A stretch of 64,000 nucleotides of DNA, taken from contig OZ241737.1 in assembly GCA_965200885.1 (NCBI GenBank), forward strand, positions 1,612,001-1,676,000, in the 5' to 3' direction. Position numbers and translations under genes: made by a program. The notes beneath the pieces are model-generated. The model had not been told where the DNA came from. It saw nothing but the letters and a program-made list of their open reading frames with translations, and did no database searches. Source of the DNA: MPNP01 sp026710155. Lineage in GTDB: Bacteria > Pseudomonadota > Alphaproteobacteria > Rhodobacterales > Rhodobacteraceae. How positions within the stretch are numbered: the stretch's first letter is position 1; each line of letters starts with the position of its first letter. Positions 37,577-50,264 of this stretch are shown piece by piece.

Positions 37577-37832
37577 ACTCTCTGACCTCTCTGGGTTTGG
37601 CTTTGCGTGCCGAAATAATTCGATAGATGGAACCACGCATCGTGTAGACAACGACATAAACCCGGCCCTCAATCATGCCGTAAGCAAGGAAACGATCTTC
37701 TCCATAATCAATACGTGTGTCAGGCTTGACAAATCGCTGCAGATCATCAAAGACCCGCTTTGCATAGTCAAAATCAAATCCTCGAATAGCCAGAACGGCA
37801 CGGTCTTTGTTGTGGTCCCATTCGAACTCCAT
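37551..37832 (-). CDS. brnT: BrnT-family ribonuclease toxin
   Basis: This 93-aa protein has the BrnT pattern FEWDHNKDRAVLAIRGFDFDYAKRVFDD, RIDYGEDRFLAYGMIEGRVYVVVYT and RIISARKAKPREVREY. BrnT toxins are RelE-like ribonucleases that inhibit translation; the BrnA partner is downstream and overlaps. The pair sits beside plasmid mobilisation remnants and probably served in plasmid or element maintenance. Confidence 0.9.
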   Translation of the reverse strand: MEFEWDHNKDRAVLAIRGFDFDYAKRVFDDLQRFVKPDTRIDYGEDRFLAYGMIEGRVYVVVYTMRGSIYRIISARKAKPREVREYDDNQNQG

Positions 37833-37925
37833 TAATAGATTATAATATTGGATGGGTTCTTATCAAGTCATTATTTCCATAGTTCATGGATATCAAAATT
37901 CTTTGTGGGTGATCTCGGTAATGTT

Positions 37926-38186
37926 TCACCCGTTTTCTTCCCAAGGTGGCTTTAGGTCCAATGAAATTGCCTTTTCCCATTCACTCTTCGGCTGTTCCTC
38001 CTGTTCTTTCCTGAATGATTTCAGCCATTTTTCAATTGCCGGTCCAATCTCTCTAATTGCCTTGACAATTCTATCAAGGATTGCTGTTGATTTCCCATAC
38101 CGGTTAATCGTTTGTCCAAATCGTTCAATTGAGCATTCAAATTCTTCTGATTCCCTAACAATATCTGCACAAGCTTGGTCAAACAT
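37926..38186 (-). CDS. small mobilisation-type protein (MbeB/MobC-like position)
   Basis: This 86-aa helical protein starts at ATG 38186 (GAGAGGGAAGC before it); a longer frame reaches 38204. It overlaps the next small gene in another frame. Overlapping small genes just after a relaxase gene are typical of ColE1-type mob regions. The family assignment is by position only. Confidence 0.4.
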   Translation of the reverse strand: MFDQACADIVRESEEFECSIERFGQTINRYGKSTAILDRIVKAIREIGPAIEKWLKSFRKEQEEQPKSEWEKAISLDLKPPWEENG

Positions 38187-38266
38187 GCTTCCCTCTCGTC
38201 CCAATCCTTCTGCATTCTGCTGATCTGGTCCAGCAAGGCCTGCTCGATACCTGTTCGTGCGTCCAT
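38021..38266 (-). CDS. small coiled-coil mobilisation protein (MbeD-like)
   Basis: This 81-aa Leu/Gln/Asp-rich helical protein, probably a coiled coil, has a strong GAGAGGAG before its ATG. Its length, its position after the relaxase and its overlap with the next frame recall MbeD/MobD of mobilisable plasmids. Confidence 0.5.
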   Translation of the reverse strand: MDARTGIEQALLDQISRMQKDWDEREACLTKLVQILLGNQKNLNAQLNDLDKRLTGMGNQQQSLIELSRQLERLDRQLKNG

Positions 38267-38281
38267 TTTGTTCTCCTCTCT

Positions 38282-38647
38282 CTACTTATTGATTCGGATG
38301 TACCATCGGCCATTCCGGTTTAATATCCACTTCTGGGTTGGCTCCCGGTTCCCGTTCATTTGCAACCACCGGTTGCCTTCCTTGTCCCTGGTGATCTCCA
38401 CCACCCCATTCTGGACAAGGGACCTGCTCCAATCCTTCAGCCCAATCCGGTCCAAGGGTATATTCCCGATCGCCAACTGGAAGAATACCACCAGGATGGC
38501 TGTTGTCAGAGCAATACACCAACTCCGGAGCTGCAGCCTCCAGAAGGGCTTCCGGGTCCTTTGCAATTCCTGGTTTATATTTTTGAAGATTTCGCTGACG
38601 CCTTCTCTCGCATGCATCTCGAAATTTCTTCTCTGCTCGGTGAACAT
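38282..38647 (-). CDS. MobB-like membrane protein overlapping the mobA 3' end
   Basis: This 121-aa protein in a frame different from mobA has a basic N-terminal half and one membrane segment (WCIALTTAILVVFFQLAIG, residues about 48-66). A gene nested in the 3' part of the relaxase gene, with a membrane segment, is the layout of MobB-type accessory proteins. The end is 15 bases before the MbeD-like start. Confidence 0.55.
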   Translation of the reverse strand: MFTEQRRNFEMHAREGVSEIFKNINQELQRTRKPFWRLQLRSWCIALTTAILVVFFQLAIGNIPLDRIGLKDWSRSLVQNGVVEITRDKEGNRWLQMNGNREPTQKWILNRNGRWYIRINK

Positions 38648-38940
38648 CTCCTACAGTCGGTTTTGGTCTTCCTGCCGCCTTTTCCGCAATGTCCTGGACA
38701 AGTCGAGGGGTGAATTCCCTTTCATGGATCAATCCTTTCAGCCTGATGGCCCGTTTGCTTTCCGGAAGCCTGACACTGATCGATGTATCGGTTTCCCTGG
38801 TGATGGTGCCGAGTTCGGCCAGGTTGGCCCTGATCCCGTCACGATTCCCGACCAGTCCACCAGCCATTCGGTAATTTCTTCCCTGGTGGACGGTTCACTG
38901 ATTCCGGCCCTCCTGGCCGTGCAATGGTGTTTCCTTAAGG
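38286..38940 (-). pseudogene. mobA: relaxase MobA, C-terminal remnant with frameshift
   Basis: Frame 38286-38867 carries a relaxase tail (NRDGIRANLAELGTITRETD, then ISVRLPESKRAIRLKG). The segment just before it (STREEITEWL) is in another frame up to about 38940, so a frameshift lies near 38867. The N-terminal nuclease with its Tyr and His residues is missing; decayed IS5 DNA starts where it should be. This is what is left of a mobilisable plasmid integrated into the chromosome. Confidence 0.7.
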
Positions 38941-39571
38941 AGTCATGCCTTCCCTGCCCGCGGTGTGTTGACACTCATGCTGGATTGTTTGCGGGCCCGT
39001 CACCTTGCCGGCCGTTCGTTGGAACCGACGGCAGCGGTCATAGGCAGCCAGAGTGTCAGGACAACCGGAAGTGGGGGTCCAAGGGGTTGTGATGCCGGCA
39101 GGAGGATCAAGGGGAGGAAGCGGCATGTCATGACGGCCGTTGACGGGTCGCCGCCGGTCATGGTTTGCCATTCGGCAGATATCCGGGACCGTGATGGAGC
39201 TTCCGATGTGACATGCAGGATGCTGGGCACTGCCCCGATGGTTGCCAAACTCTGGGCTGATGCCGGCTATGCCGGTCCCAGGCTGAAGGGGGGGAGTTGG
39301 AACGGATGGGGATCGGTCCGGCACCCGGGATTGTCCTGAAGCCCAAGGACGGTAGGGGGGGTCGGGTCCTGTTTCGGCGTTGGGTTGTCGAGCGTGCGTT
39401 TGCCTCTACTGTGTCGGTGTGGTCGTTGGTCGAAGGATTGCGGGAGGAGCCTGGCGAGTTCCCCGGGCTGGTCACAATTGGCGGAATGTCGTTTCCTGAC
39501 GCATCGAATGGCCCGTGAACAGGGGAAAAACAGCATCGAATGCTCAGCTGTGTGACTTATGATTCAGGCTC
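38941..39571 (+). mobile_element. decayed IS5-family element (right part)
   Basis: The right end is an inverted repeat (GTGACTTATGATTCAGGCTC at 39552-39571) followed by TTA. Its left end is lost, and the boundary with mobA at about 38941 is approximate. It is GC-rich like the intact element at 35141, with related but clearly different sequence, so it is a separate insertion. Confidence 0.75.
38965..39518 (+). pseudogene. IS5-family transposase remnant (truncated, frameshifted)
   Basis: Residues match the middle and end of an IS5 transposase: GGPRGCDAGRRIKGRKRHVM, LWADAGYAGPRL, then in another frame (from 39297) RRWVVERAFAST. The frame changes at a seven-G run (39288-39294). The first catalytic Asp is replaced by Gly (VIGSQSVRTT). 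The N terminus is absent. It cannot be functional. Confidence 0.85.
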
Positions 39572-39574
39572 TTA

Positions 39575-39838
39575 CAGTTACCATCGGTGAACAGTCTCCT
39601 GAACTAAGATCACTACTCGATAACACAAATTGACGCGGTTAATGCTTATACTGTCACAGGACATATGTTTGGCTACATTTCATTGAAAATCACAGATACC
39701 AAATCCAGCTGGCCTTTAAGAGATTTGGAACTGCTCATAGCAAGAAGGGTCTTGAAAAATCAATTCCTCCTCCAACATTTTTATACTTTGACCCCGCCCC
39801 AAAAAGATAATCACTGAATTAACCAGGAGGAACCATCA
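39575..39838. other. intergenic region upstream of clpB
   Basis: It contains the putative heat-shock promoter near 39751-39779 and nothing else that I recognise. Confidence 0.45.
39751..39779 (+). promoter_or_regulatory. possible RpoH (sigma32) promoter of clpB
   Basis: CTTGAAA at 39751 followed after 14 bases by CCAACATT resembles the alphaproteobacterial RpoH pattern (CTTG, 17 bases, CYTATNT), with a poor -10. It lies about 60 bases before clpB, which is heat-inducible in most bacteria. Confidence 0.4.
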
Positions 39839-42445
39839 ATGGATGGACAAAATTTCAGTCAAGGAACCTACACTGCACTTCAGAATGCCATTCAGATTGC
39901 CAACGTTTCCAATCACCAGTTCGTCGATTCCGTGCATTTGCTGGAAGGAACCATCAATGAATCACAAGGATTGGCAATAAATCTCATCCAGAAGGTGGGA
40001 GGAGATTTGGAATCTCTAAAACACTCCATCCATAAAGAAAAGGAATCAATACCAAAGGTAACGGGTATTGGTACCAATCTTGGATCAGAAGGTTCAAAAA
40101 TCTTGGCAAAGGCTGAGAAACTTGCCGGTCAGTTTGGAGACAAGTATATCGCCGTGGATATTTTGTTTCTGGCCCTTGCCAGTGAACCATCTTCGGCAAG
40201 CATTTTATTGAAAAAGGCAGGAATCAATTCTGATGCACTCAAGCTTGAAATAGAAAAAATACGAAAAGGCAGAAGTGTAGATAGTCCCACGGGTGAAAGA
40301 AATTTTGAAGCACTTGAGAAATATTGCCAGGATTTAACCGAGAGGGCAAGACAGGGAAAGATAGATCCGATTATCGGAAGGGATGAAGAAATTCGTCGAA
40401 CCATGCAGGTCCTGAGCAGGCGGACGAAAAACAATCCTGTGCTCATAGGAAATCCCGGCGTGGGTAAAACGGCCATCATTGAAGGTCTGGCCCTTAGAAT
40501 CATCAAGGGTGATGTTCCGGAAAGCTTGCGCAACAAGCGTTTGCTTTCACTTGATATTGGATCGCTTGTCGCAGGCACTGGTGTCCGGGGAGAATTTGAA
40601 GAAAGAATGAAAGCGGTTCTCAAGGAAATAACCGATGCAGCATCCGAAATCATTCTTTTTGTTGATGAATTGCATACTCTGGTGGGAGCCGGTAAGGCCG
40701 AGGGATCGGTTGATGCTTCAAATTTGATGAAGCCGGCACTGGCAAGGGGTGAATTGCATTGTGTTGGAGCAACAACGCTGGACGAATTCAGAAAGCATGT
40801 TGAAAAGGATGCAGCACTAACCCGACGATTTCAGACTGTATTCGTAAAGGAACCAACGGTCGAGGATACAATTTCAATTTTGAGGGGTATCAAGGAAAAG
40901 TATGAGCTTCATCATGGGGTTGGCATTTCAGACAGCGCCCTCGTCTCTGCCGCAGTTCTATCCAACAGGTATATTACAGACAGGAATCTGCCTGACAAGG
41001 CGATAGACCTGATTGATGAGGCAGCAAGCAGGATGCGCATGGAGATTGATTCAAAACCCGAGGAACTGGATAGTCTGGATCGGGAAATTCTTCAGAAACA
41101 GATTGAGGTTGAAGCCTTGAAGAAGGAAGAAGACAACAGTTCCAAGGAAAGGCTGGCGGTCATCCAGCAGGAATTAATTGAATTGATTGAAAAATCTTCT
41201 GTTCTTACTTCAAATTGGCAACTCGAAAGAGACGAACTGTCCAAAGCCAGACAAATCAAGGAAGAACTTGACGAGGCCAGGATTGAACTGGAAAAGGTTA
41301 AGCGGGAAGGGGATCTGGCCCGGGCAGGGGAGCTCAGTTATGGCATCATACCTAGACTTGAAAAGCAACAAAAAGAAATCAGCGACAATTATGAAACGAA
41401 TTATCTTGAGGAAAAAGTATCAACAGAAAGGGTGGCTCTTGTTGTTGAAAAATGGACTGGAATTCCTGTTGCCAAAATGCTTGAGGGTGAAAAGGACAAG
41501 CTCTTGAGAATGGAAAGTGAGCTCGGCAAGCGAATTGTATCCCAGAAGGAAGCGGTCAGAGCTGTTGCGAATGCCGTAAGAAGATCCCGTTCGGGATTGA
41601 GTGATCCCAATCGTCCGATAGGATCATTTCTGTTCCTTGGACCTACTGGTGTCGGTAAAACTGAATTATGCAAGGCGCTAGCTGAGTTCATTTTTGATCA
41701 TGAATCAGCGATGGTAAGGGTTGATATGTCCGAGTATATGGAAAAGCATTCCGTAGCAAGATTGATCGGGGCACCACCGGGTTATGTAGGTTATGAAGAA
41801 GGAGGTACCCTCACAGAAGCTGTTCGCCGCAGGCCTTATCAGGTTATTTTGTTCGATGAGGTAGAAAAGGCCCATCCAGAGGTTTTCAATATTTTTCTGC
41901 AGGTCCTTGATGATGGCATTCTTACAGACGGTCAGGGCAGACGGGTCGATTTCAAACAATCCTTGATTGTCTTTACATCGAATATGGGATCAGAAGAACT
42001 GGCAGAATTGGATGTAAATCATTCTCGCAAGGTGGCAGAGGAAGTCGTTATGAGCGCGGTCAGAAAAAATTTGCGACCTGAATTCATCAACCGACTCGAT
42101 GAAATCATATTATTTGACAAACTCAGCCGGGAAGACATGGTACAGATTGTTGATATCCAGCTCAAGAGTCTTGAGGAAAGGCTCAAGGACAGGAAAATCA
42201 ATCTGGTTATAAATCAGGAGTTCAAATCATGGCTGGCCCAAAAAGGCTATGATCCTGTTTATGGTGCAAGACCCCTGAAACGGGTAATTCAAAAACATCT
42301 TCAAAACAAGCTTGCTGAAGCCCTTCTACAGGGAACGGTCAATGAGGATAGCGTTGTCGAAATTTCCCACGATGATCTCAGGGGGGTTTCAATCAATGGC
42401 ATATCCGTGGATGAGCCGGAGCAGGACCAGGTTACAATCCACTAA
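39839..42445 (+). CDS. clpB: disaggregase ClpB (AAA+ chaperone)
   Basis: This 868-aa protein has the full ClpB order. An N-domain covers residues 1-145. NBD1 has Walker A GNPGVGKTA and Walker B ILFVDELHT. The middle coiled-coil domain is at about 400-540. NBD2 has Walker A GPTGVGKTE and Walker B ILFDEVEKA, and a C-terminal domain follows. With DnaK it resolubilises aggregated proteins after heat stress. Typical ClpB start and a GGAGG 8 bases upstream. It ends 94 bases before msrP; the two stress genes may or may not share a transcript. Confidence 0.97.
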   Translation: MDGQNFSQGTYTALQNAIQIANVSNHQFVDSVHLLEGTINESQGLAINLIQKVGGDLESLKHSIHKEKESIPKVTGIGTNLGSEGSKILAKAEKLAGQFGDKYIAVDILFLALASEPSSASILLKKAGINSDALKLEIEKIRKGRSVDSPTGERNFEALEKYCQDLTERARQGKIDPIIGRDEEIRRTMQVLSRRTKNNPVLIGNPGVGKTAIIEGLALRIIKGDVPESLRNKRLLSLDIGSLVAGTGVRGEFEERMKAVLKEITDAASEIILFVDELHTLVGAGKAEGSVDASNLMKPALARGELHCVGATTLDEFRKHVEKDAALTRRFQTVFVKEPTVEDTISILRGIKEKYELHHGVGISDSALVSAAVLSNRYITDRNLPDKAIDLIDEAASRMRMEIDSKPEELDSLDREILQKQIEVEALKKEEDNSSKERLAVIQQELIELIEKSSVLTSNWQLERDELSKARQIKEELDEARIELEKVKREGDLARAGELSYGIIPRLEKQQKEISDNYETNYLEEKVSTERVALVVEKWTGIPVAKMLEGEKDKLLRMESELGKRIVSQKEAVRAVANAVRRSRSGLSDPNRPIGSFLFLGPTGVGKTELCKALAEFIFDHESAMVRVDMSEYMEKHSVARLIGAPPGYVGYEEGGTLTEAVRRRPYQVILFDEVEKAHPEVFNIFLQVLDDGILTDGQGRRVDFKQSLIVFTSNMGSEELAELDVNHSRKVAEEVVMSAVRKNLRPEFINRLDEIILFDKLSREDMVQIVDIQLKSLEERLKDRKINLVINQEFKSWLAQKGYDPVYGARPLKRVIQKHLQNKLAEALLQGTVNEDSVVEISHDDLRGVSINGISVDEPEQDQVTIH

Positions 42446-42539
42446 TGAGTAAAAATTTAACAATTCTTTGAACCAATTGGCCATACCGCTTTTACATGTT
42501 AAAGTTATATAGGGGAAAATTTTATTTGGAGTTTGACAA

Positions 42540-43475
42540 ATGGTAAAATTTAATTCAGAGTATACCTATGCCGATGTGACACCTAAATCCTATTGGTTAA
42601 ACCGCAGGAAACTGATGATGGGTGGTGCTGGTGCGGTATTGGCTAGTACCTTTGCAGGCAATGTTTGGGGCAAGGCATTTCCCTCACCGATTGCAAGTCC
42701 ATATTCCACGGATCAGGAACCTCATTCGTTTGAAGATATTACGACCTACAACAATTTTTATGAATTTGGGACAAGAAAGGGTGACCCTGCCAATAATGCC
42801 CATAACCTGACAACAGAACCATGGTCTGTCAAAATAGACGGGCTATGTGATAATCCCGGCGAATACTCAGTACATGAACTGATAGAAAAATATCCGATTG
42901 AAGAACGGATTTACCGGCTGAGATGTGTTGAAGCCTGGTCCATGATTGTTCCCTGGATCGGATTTGAACTCGGCAAACTCATCGAAGACAGTATCCCCTC
43001 AAGCAATGCAAATTATGTGGCTTTTGAGACTTTGGTACGTCCCGAAGAAATGATTGGGCAGAGATCCGGTTTCCTGGATTGGCCATATCGGGAAGGTTTA
43101 CGGATGGATGAAGCAATGAATCCCTTGACCATACTCAGTGTTGGTCTCTATGGAGATGTCATGCCCAAACAGAATGGCGCACCTATCAGGCTGGTGGTTC
43201 CATGGAAATACGGATTCAAGTCTATCAAATCCATTGTCAGAATATCTTTCACGGAAGAAATGCCCCCTACGACCTGGAATGATCAAAATCCCGGGGAGTA
43301 CGGTTTTTACTCAAACGTAAACCCGAATGTAAGCCATCCGAGGTGGTCTCAGGCTTCAGAAAGAGTGATTGGAACTGGATTGTTTGCAAAAAAAATACCC
43401 ACCTTGATGTTCAACGGCTATGAAGAGCATGTCGCCCATCTTTATGAGGGTATGGATTTGGCTGAGAATTACTGA
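42540..43475 (+). CDS. msrP: protein-methionine-sulfoxide reductase catalytic subunit MsrP
   Basis: This 311-aa molybdoenzyme (YedY) has a twin-arginine signal (NRRKLMMGGAGAVLASTFAG). The molybdopterin-binding Cys is in YRLRCVEAWSM. Further family motifs are DGLCDNPGEYSV, LRPEEM-type VRPEEMIGQ, DWPYREGLRMDEAMNPLT and GAPIRLVVPWKYGFKSIKSI. It reduces oxidised Met in envelope proteins with electrons from MsrQ, encoded next. Confidence 0.96.
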   Translation: MVKFNSEYTYADVTPKSYWLNRRKLMMGGAGAVLASTFAGNVWGKAFPSPIASPYSTDQEPHSFEDITTYNNFYEFGTRKGDPANNAHNLTTEPWSVKIDGLCDNPGEYSVHELIEKYPIEERIYRLRCVEAWSMIVPWIGFELGKLIEDSIPSSNANYVAFETLVRPEEMIGQRSGFLDWPYREGLRMDEAMNPLTILSVGLYGDVMPKQNGAPIRLVVPWKYGFKSIKSIVRISFTEEMPPTTWNDQNPGEYGFYSNVNPNVSHPRWSQASERVIGTGLFAKKIPTLMFNGYEEHVAHLYEGMDLAENY

Positions 43476-43553
43476 TTGGAGGTGCAAGTCTCCAGGTATT
43501 CTGACAGTTACCACAAGGTAATTTTATTCTAATGGCTATGTTGGGGAATTAAT

Positions 43554-44174
43554 TTGGCGTACTCTCAGCAGATAAATGGTTGGCTAAGAAAAATTCCTGC
43601 CTGGCCACTTTATTTACTTCTTCCAATACCGGGAATTTACACCTTTGCACTGGCCTTGTTGAATCAACTCGGTCCTGATCCTCTGTATGAATTAATCAGG
43701 ACCTTTGGGGAAAGGGGATTGCAATTGATCATCCTTACCTTGCTGATTTCACCAATTCGCCGCTGGACAGGGGTGAGTCTGCTGAAATACAGAAGGGCAA
43801 TCGGCCTTGTCAGTTTCTATTATATATGTGGTCATATGCTGGTATGGATTGCCATTGACCAGGGTTGGAATGTCAACACCATTATTGAGGAAATCATAAA
43901 GCGCCCCTTCATTACGGTCGGAATGTTTGGATTTTGGACCATGTTTCCCTTGGCGGTAACATCCAACAACTATTCCATACGCAAATTGGGAGCCCTGATG
44001 TGGAACAAGATCCATCGTTTGGTATATTTGGCGGGTGCGGCTGGGGTCATTCATTATTTGCTTGTGGTCAAGGCCTGGCCAATGGAACCGATTGTTTATA
44101 CAGTGATAGTGGCTGTATTGCTTGCTATCAGGCTTTGGTGGAAGATTAACAAGAAGAAAAAAAAGCCTGCCTGA
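43554..44174 (+). CDS. msrQ: MsrQ haem-binding membrane subunit
   Basis: This 206-aa ferric-reductase-like membrane protein (YedZ) starts at TTG 43554 (gene begins LAYSQQI). It has about six membrane segments and conserved His in YYICGHMLVW, WNKIHRLVYL and GVIHYLLV. It passes electrons from the quinone pool to MsrP. It lies 78 bases downstream of msrP, as in the usual pair. Confidence 0.95.
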   Translation: MAYSQQINGWLRKIPAWPLYLLLPIPGIYTFALALLNQLGPDPLYELIRTFGERGLQLIILTLLISPIRRWTGVSLLKYRRAIGLVSFYYICGHMLVWIAIDQGWNVNTIIEEIIKRPFITVGMFGFWTMFPLAVTSNNYSIRKLGALMWNKIHRLVYLAGAAGVIHYLLVVKAWPMEPIVYTVIVAVLLAIRLWWKINKKKKKPA

Positions 44175-44203
44175 ATTTTTTTGTTCCATTTGAAAATATT
44201 TTC

Positions 44204-44232
44204 TTGAAATGCTCTTCATGCAATTCTATATG
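44204..44232 (+). promoter_or_regulatory. probable rRNA operon promoter
   Basis: TTGAAA (44204-44209) and TATATG (44227-44232) with a 17-base spacer, about 270 bases before 16S. It sits in the right place for an rrn promoter and just after msrQ. Confidence 0.5.
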
Positions 44233-44320
44233 TCGCTTCCTGCTTCTTGGAAGAGAAGTTGGGCAATCAGGAAAGACTTGGGGTGTTTGGAAAATTCCAA
44301 ATTAGCATCTTGTTGTCTTG

Positions 44321-44332
44321 TGCTCTTTGACA
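44321..44332 (+). promoter_or_regulatory. boxA antitermination element of the rRNA leader
   Basis: TGCTCTTTGACA matches the boxA consensus (TGCTCTTTA) in the 16S leader, where NusB/NusE bind to form the antitermination complex. Confidence 0.7.
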
Positions 44333-44504
44333 TTGGTTCAACAGAAGAGATATGTGGGCTACTTGGTTAATATCGATTAACGAAGCAGTGGCATATCGGC
44401 CCAATAGGCTTACAGCCGATGATTTGGGTAACAGCTTCATGCCAATCCCTTGGGATTGGCGACGATGTGCTACGGTTCGAGCGTCAAGAACGCATTAGCG
44501 TTAT

Positions 44505-45987
<1,483 letters not shown>

Positions 45988-46117
45988 TAAGGAAAATCAC
46001 CATGAAAAGTCCGCTTTTCTGGGGATTGACTTTGCAGTCCTTCGGGACACAATGGTCAAGTAGCCCGCATATCTCTTCATTCCAATGTTCAGGCCACTGC
46101 CCGATCAGATAACGACA

Positions 46118-46193
46118 GGGTTGGTAGCTCAGGGGTTAGAGCGCACGCCTGATAAGCGTGAGGCCGGTGGTTCAAATCCACCTCGACCCACCA
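46118..46193 (+). tRNA. tRNA-Ile (GAT anticodon)
   Basis: 76 bases with CCA. The anticodon loop is CTGATAA (anticodon GAT). It lies in the 16S-23S spacer as usual. Confidence 0.97.
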
Positions 46194-46199
46194 CCTTTT

Positions 46200-46275
46200 G
46201 GGGCGTTAGCTCAGATGGGAGAGCACCTGATTTGCATTCAGGAGGTCACCGGTTCGATCCCGGTACGCTCCACCA
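46200..46275 (+). tRNA. tRNA-Ala (TGC anticodon)
   Basis: 76 bases with CCA; acceptor GGGGCGT with ACGCTCC; anticodon loop TTTGCAT (anticodon TGC). Second spacer tRNA, 6 bases after tRNA-Ile. Confidence 0.97.
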
Positions 46276-46493
46276 GAATCCTATTGATGATGGGTTGAGA
46301 ATTGAAATTGTAAATGCAGCAAACACGAGACATTGCCTGGTCAGGGGTCCCCTTGACTTCTGACTTATTGGATTTTGATCCGACAGGTAATTGTCTTTCC
46401 AAGTTTAATACTAACCGTGTCTGGAAATTTATTTTCAGGCATAGGAATTACCAGCTTCTGATATCCAGGGAAAGCCCTGCTTTTTCTGGATCA

Positions 46494-49325
<2,832 letters not shown>

Positions 49326-49373
49326 TGATCCAGAAAAAGCTGGGTATGAACTTGGAAGGGTGTTTTCTTTTGG

Positions 49374-49489
49374 TTTGGTGGTCATAGCGCGAGTGAAACA
49401 CCGGATTCCATTCCGAACTCCTTGGTTAAGCACCGTTGCGCCGATTGTACTGCGTCTCAAGGCGTGGGAGAGTAGGTCGCTGCCAACCT
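49374..49489 (+). rRNA. rrf: 5S ribosomal RNA
   Basis: About 116 bases starting TTTGGTGGTCATAGCG and ending GCTGCCAACC. The internal ATTCCGAACTC segment and the CGCCGAT segment are conserved. Confidence 0.95.
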
Positions 49490-49549
49490 TAAAGAAAACA
49501 CATGTTTGTTGCTTTTACAACTCAAATGATTATAGTTTATTTCGAATGA

Positions 49550-49626
49550 CGCGGGGTGGAGCAGTCTGGTAGCTCATCAGGCTCATAACCTGAAGGCCGC
49601 AGGTTCAAATCCTGCCCCCGCAACCA
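49550..49626 (+). tRNA. initiator tRNA-fMet (CAT anticodon)
   Basis: 77 bases with CCA and anticodon loop CTCATAA. The first base C1 faces A72, the unpaired acceptor end that marks initiator tRNAs. It closes the rRNA operon. Confidence 0.96.
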
Positions 49627-49880
49627 AATTATTGATAGGAATGAACTGAAACATGATTATTCAGCCAGATATATCCACTTGTTCTATTGTCCTGGTTGGT
49701 CAATTCAATCCAGCGATATTCCATCCCGCTTGGCTCAAGGCAAGGGATATCGAACCCGAATATTCCCAAGTTGATAATAATAGTAATTTCAGTTTTCCAA
49801 ATAAGGTTGCATAATTTACTGTAGATACACGTAGATATGTAATTCAAGAAAACCGATTTTAGATCAGTAATTCCCGCCAA

Positions 49881-50060
49881 CATCCATTACCCCGTATTCA
49901 TGGTGATTATCTATCAGATTCTGATTTCAAAGGTTTGAAAGAACTGCAACGATTAACAGGTGATGATTTTATCTGTGGAATAGTCCTGTATCATGGTCGA
50001 GATGTAGTATCGTTTGGCCAAAATCTTTGGGCAGTACCAATTAATAATCTGTGGGGATAA
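49881..50060 (+). pseudogene. 3' fragment of a DUF4143 AAA ATPase
   Basis: The frame from about 49881 reads HPLPRIHGDYLSDSDF, then GLKELQRLTGDDFICG and IVLYHGRDVVSFG, ending LWAVPINNLWG before TAA at 50058. This is the C-terminal end of DUF4143-type ATPases (GIVLYxGxxxLPFG). The rest of the gene is missing. Confidence 0.6.
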
Positions 50061-50186
50061 ATATTAAGACCCGAAGATTTGAAGTTGGTAATTTTAACCA
50101 TTCAAGGACTGAAGCTATTTTGACGATTACATGAGATGTTATTATTATTTAGGGGTCATTTTGGAGATTTTTTGTTCCAGTCAAAA

Positions 50187-50250
50187 TAAGTGTTTTTCAC
50201 AAAACAGCCCCAATAATAAGTATTATTCACGGTTTGTAAGTGTTTTTCAT
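50187..50250 (+). promoter_or_regulatory. three direct repeats upstream of fic
   Basis: TAAGTGTTTTTCAC (50187-50200), TAAGTATTATTCAC (50217-50230) and TAAGTGTTTTTCAT (50237-50250) lie 15-78 bases before the fic start. They could be operator sites for an autoregulator or part of the promoter. Confidence 0.45.
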
Positions 50251-50264
50251 GGAATAATACCATT

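Noticed and set aside
38175..39092. 305-aa plus-strand frame
   Set aside because: It lies antisense to the mob genes, has odd composition and no ribosome-binding site; the minus strand has recognisable MobA and partners.
39288..39294. G7 run in the transposase remnant as a phase switch
   Set aside because: The gene lacks its N terminus and a catalytic Asp, so the frame change has no functional meaning; the run is shorter and not followed by TA.
49629..49883. 84-aa minus-strand frame after tRNA-fMet
   Set aside because: No ribosome-binding site or known family; the plus strand next to it carries a DUF4143 fragment.
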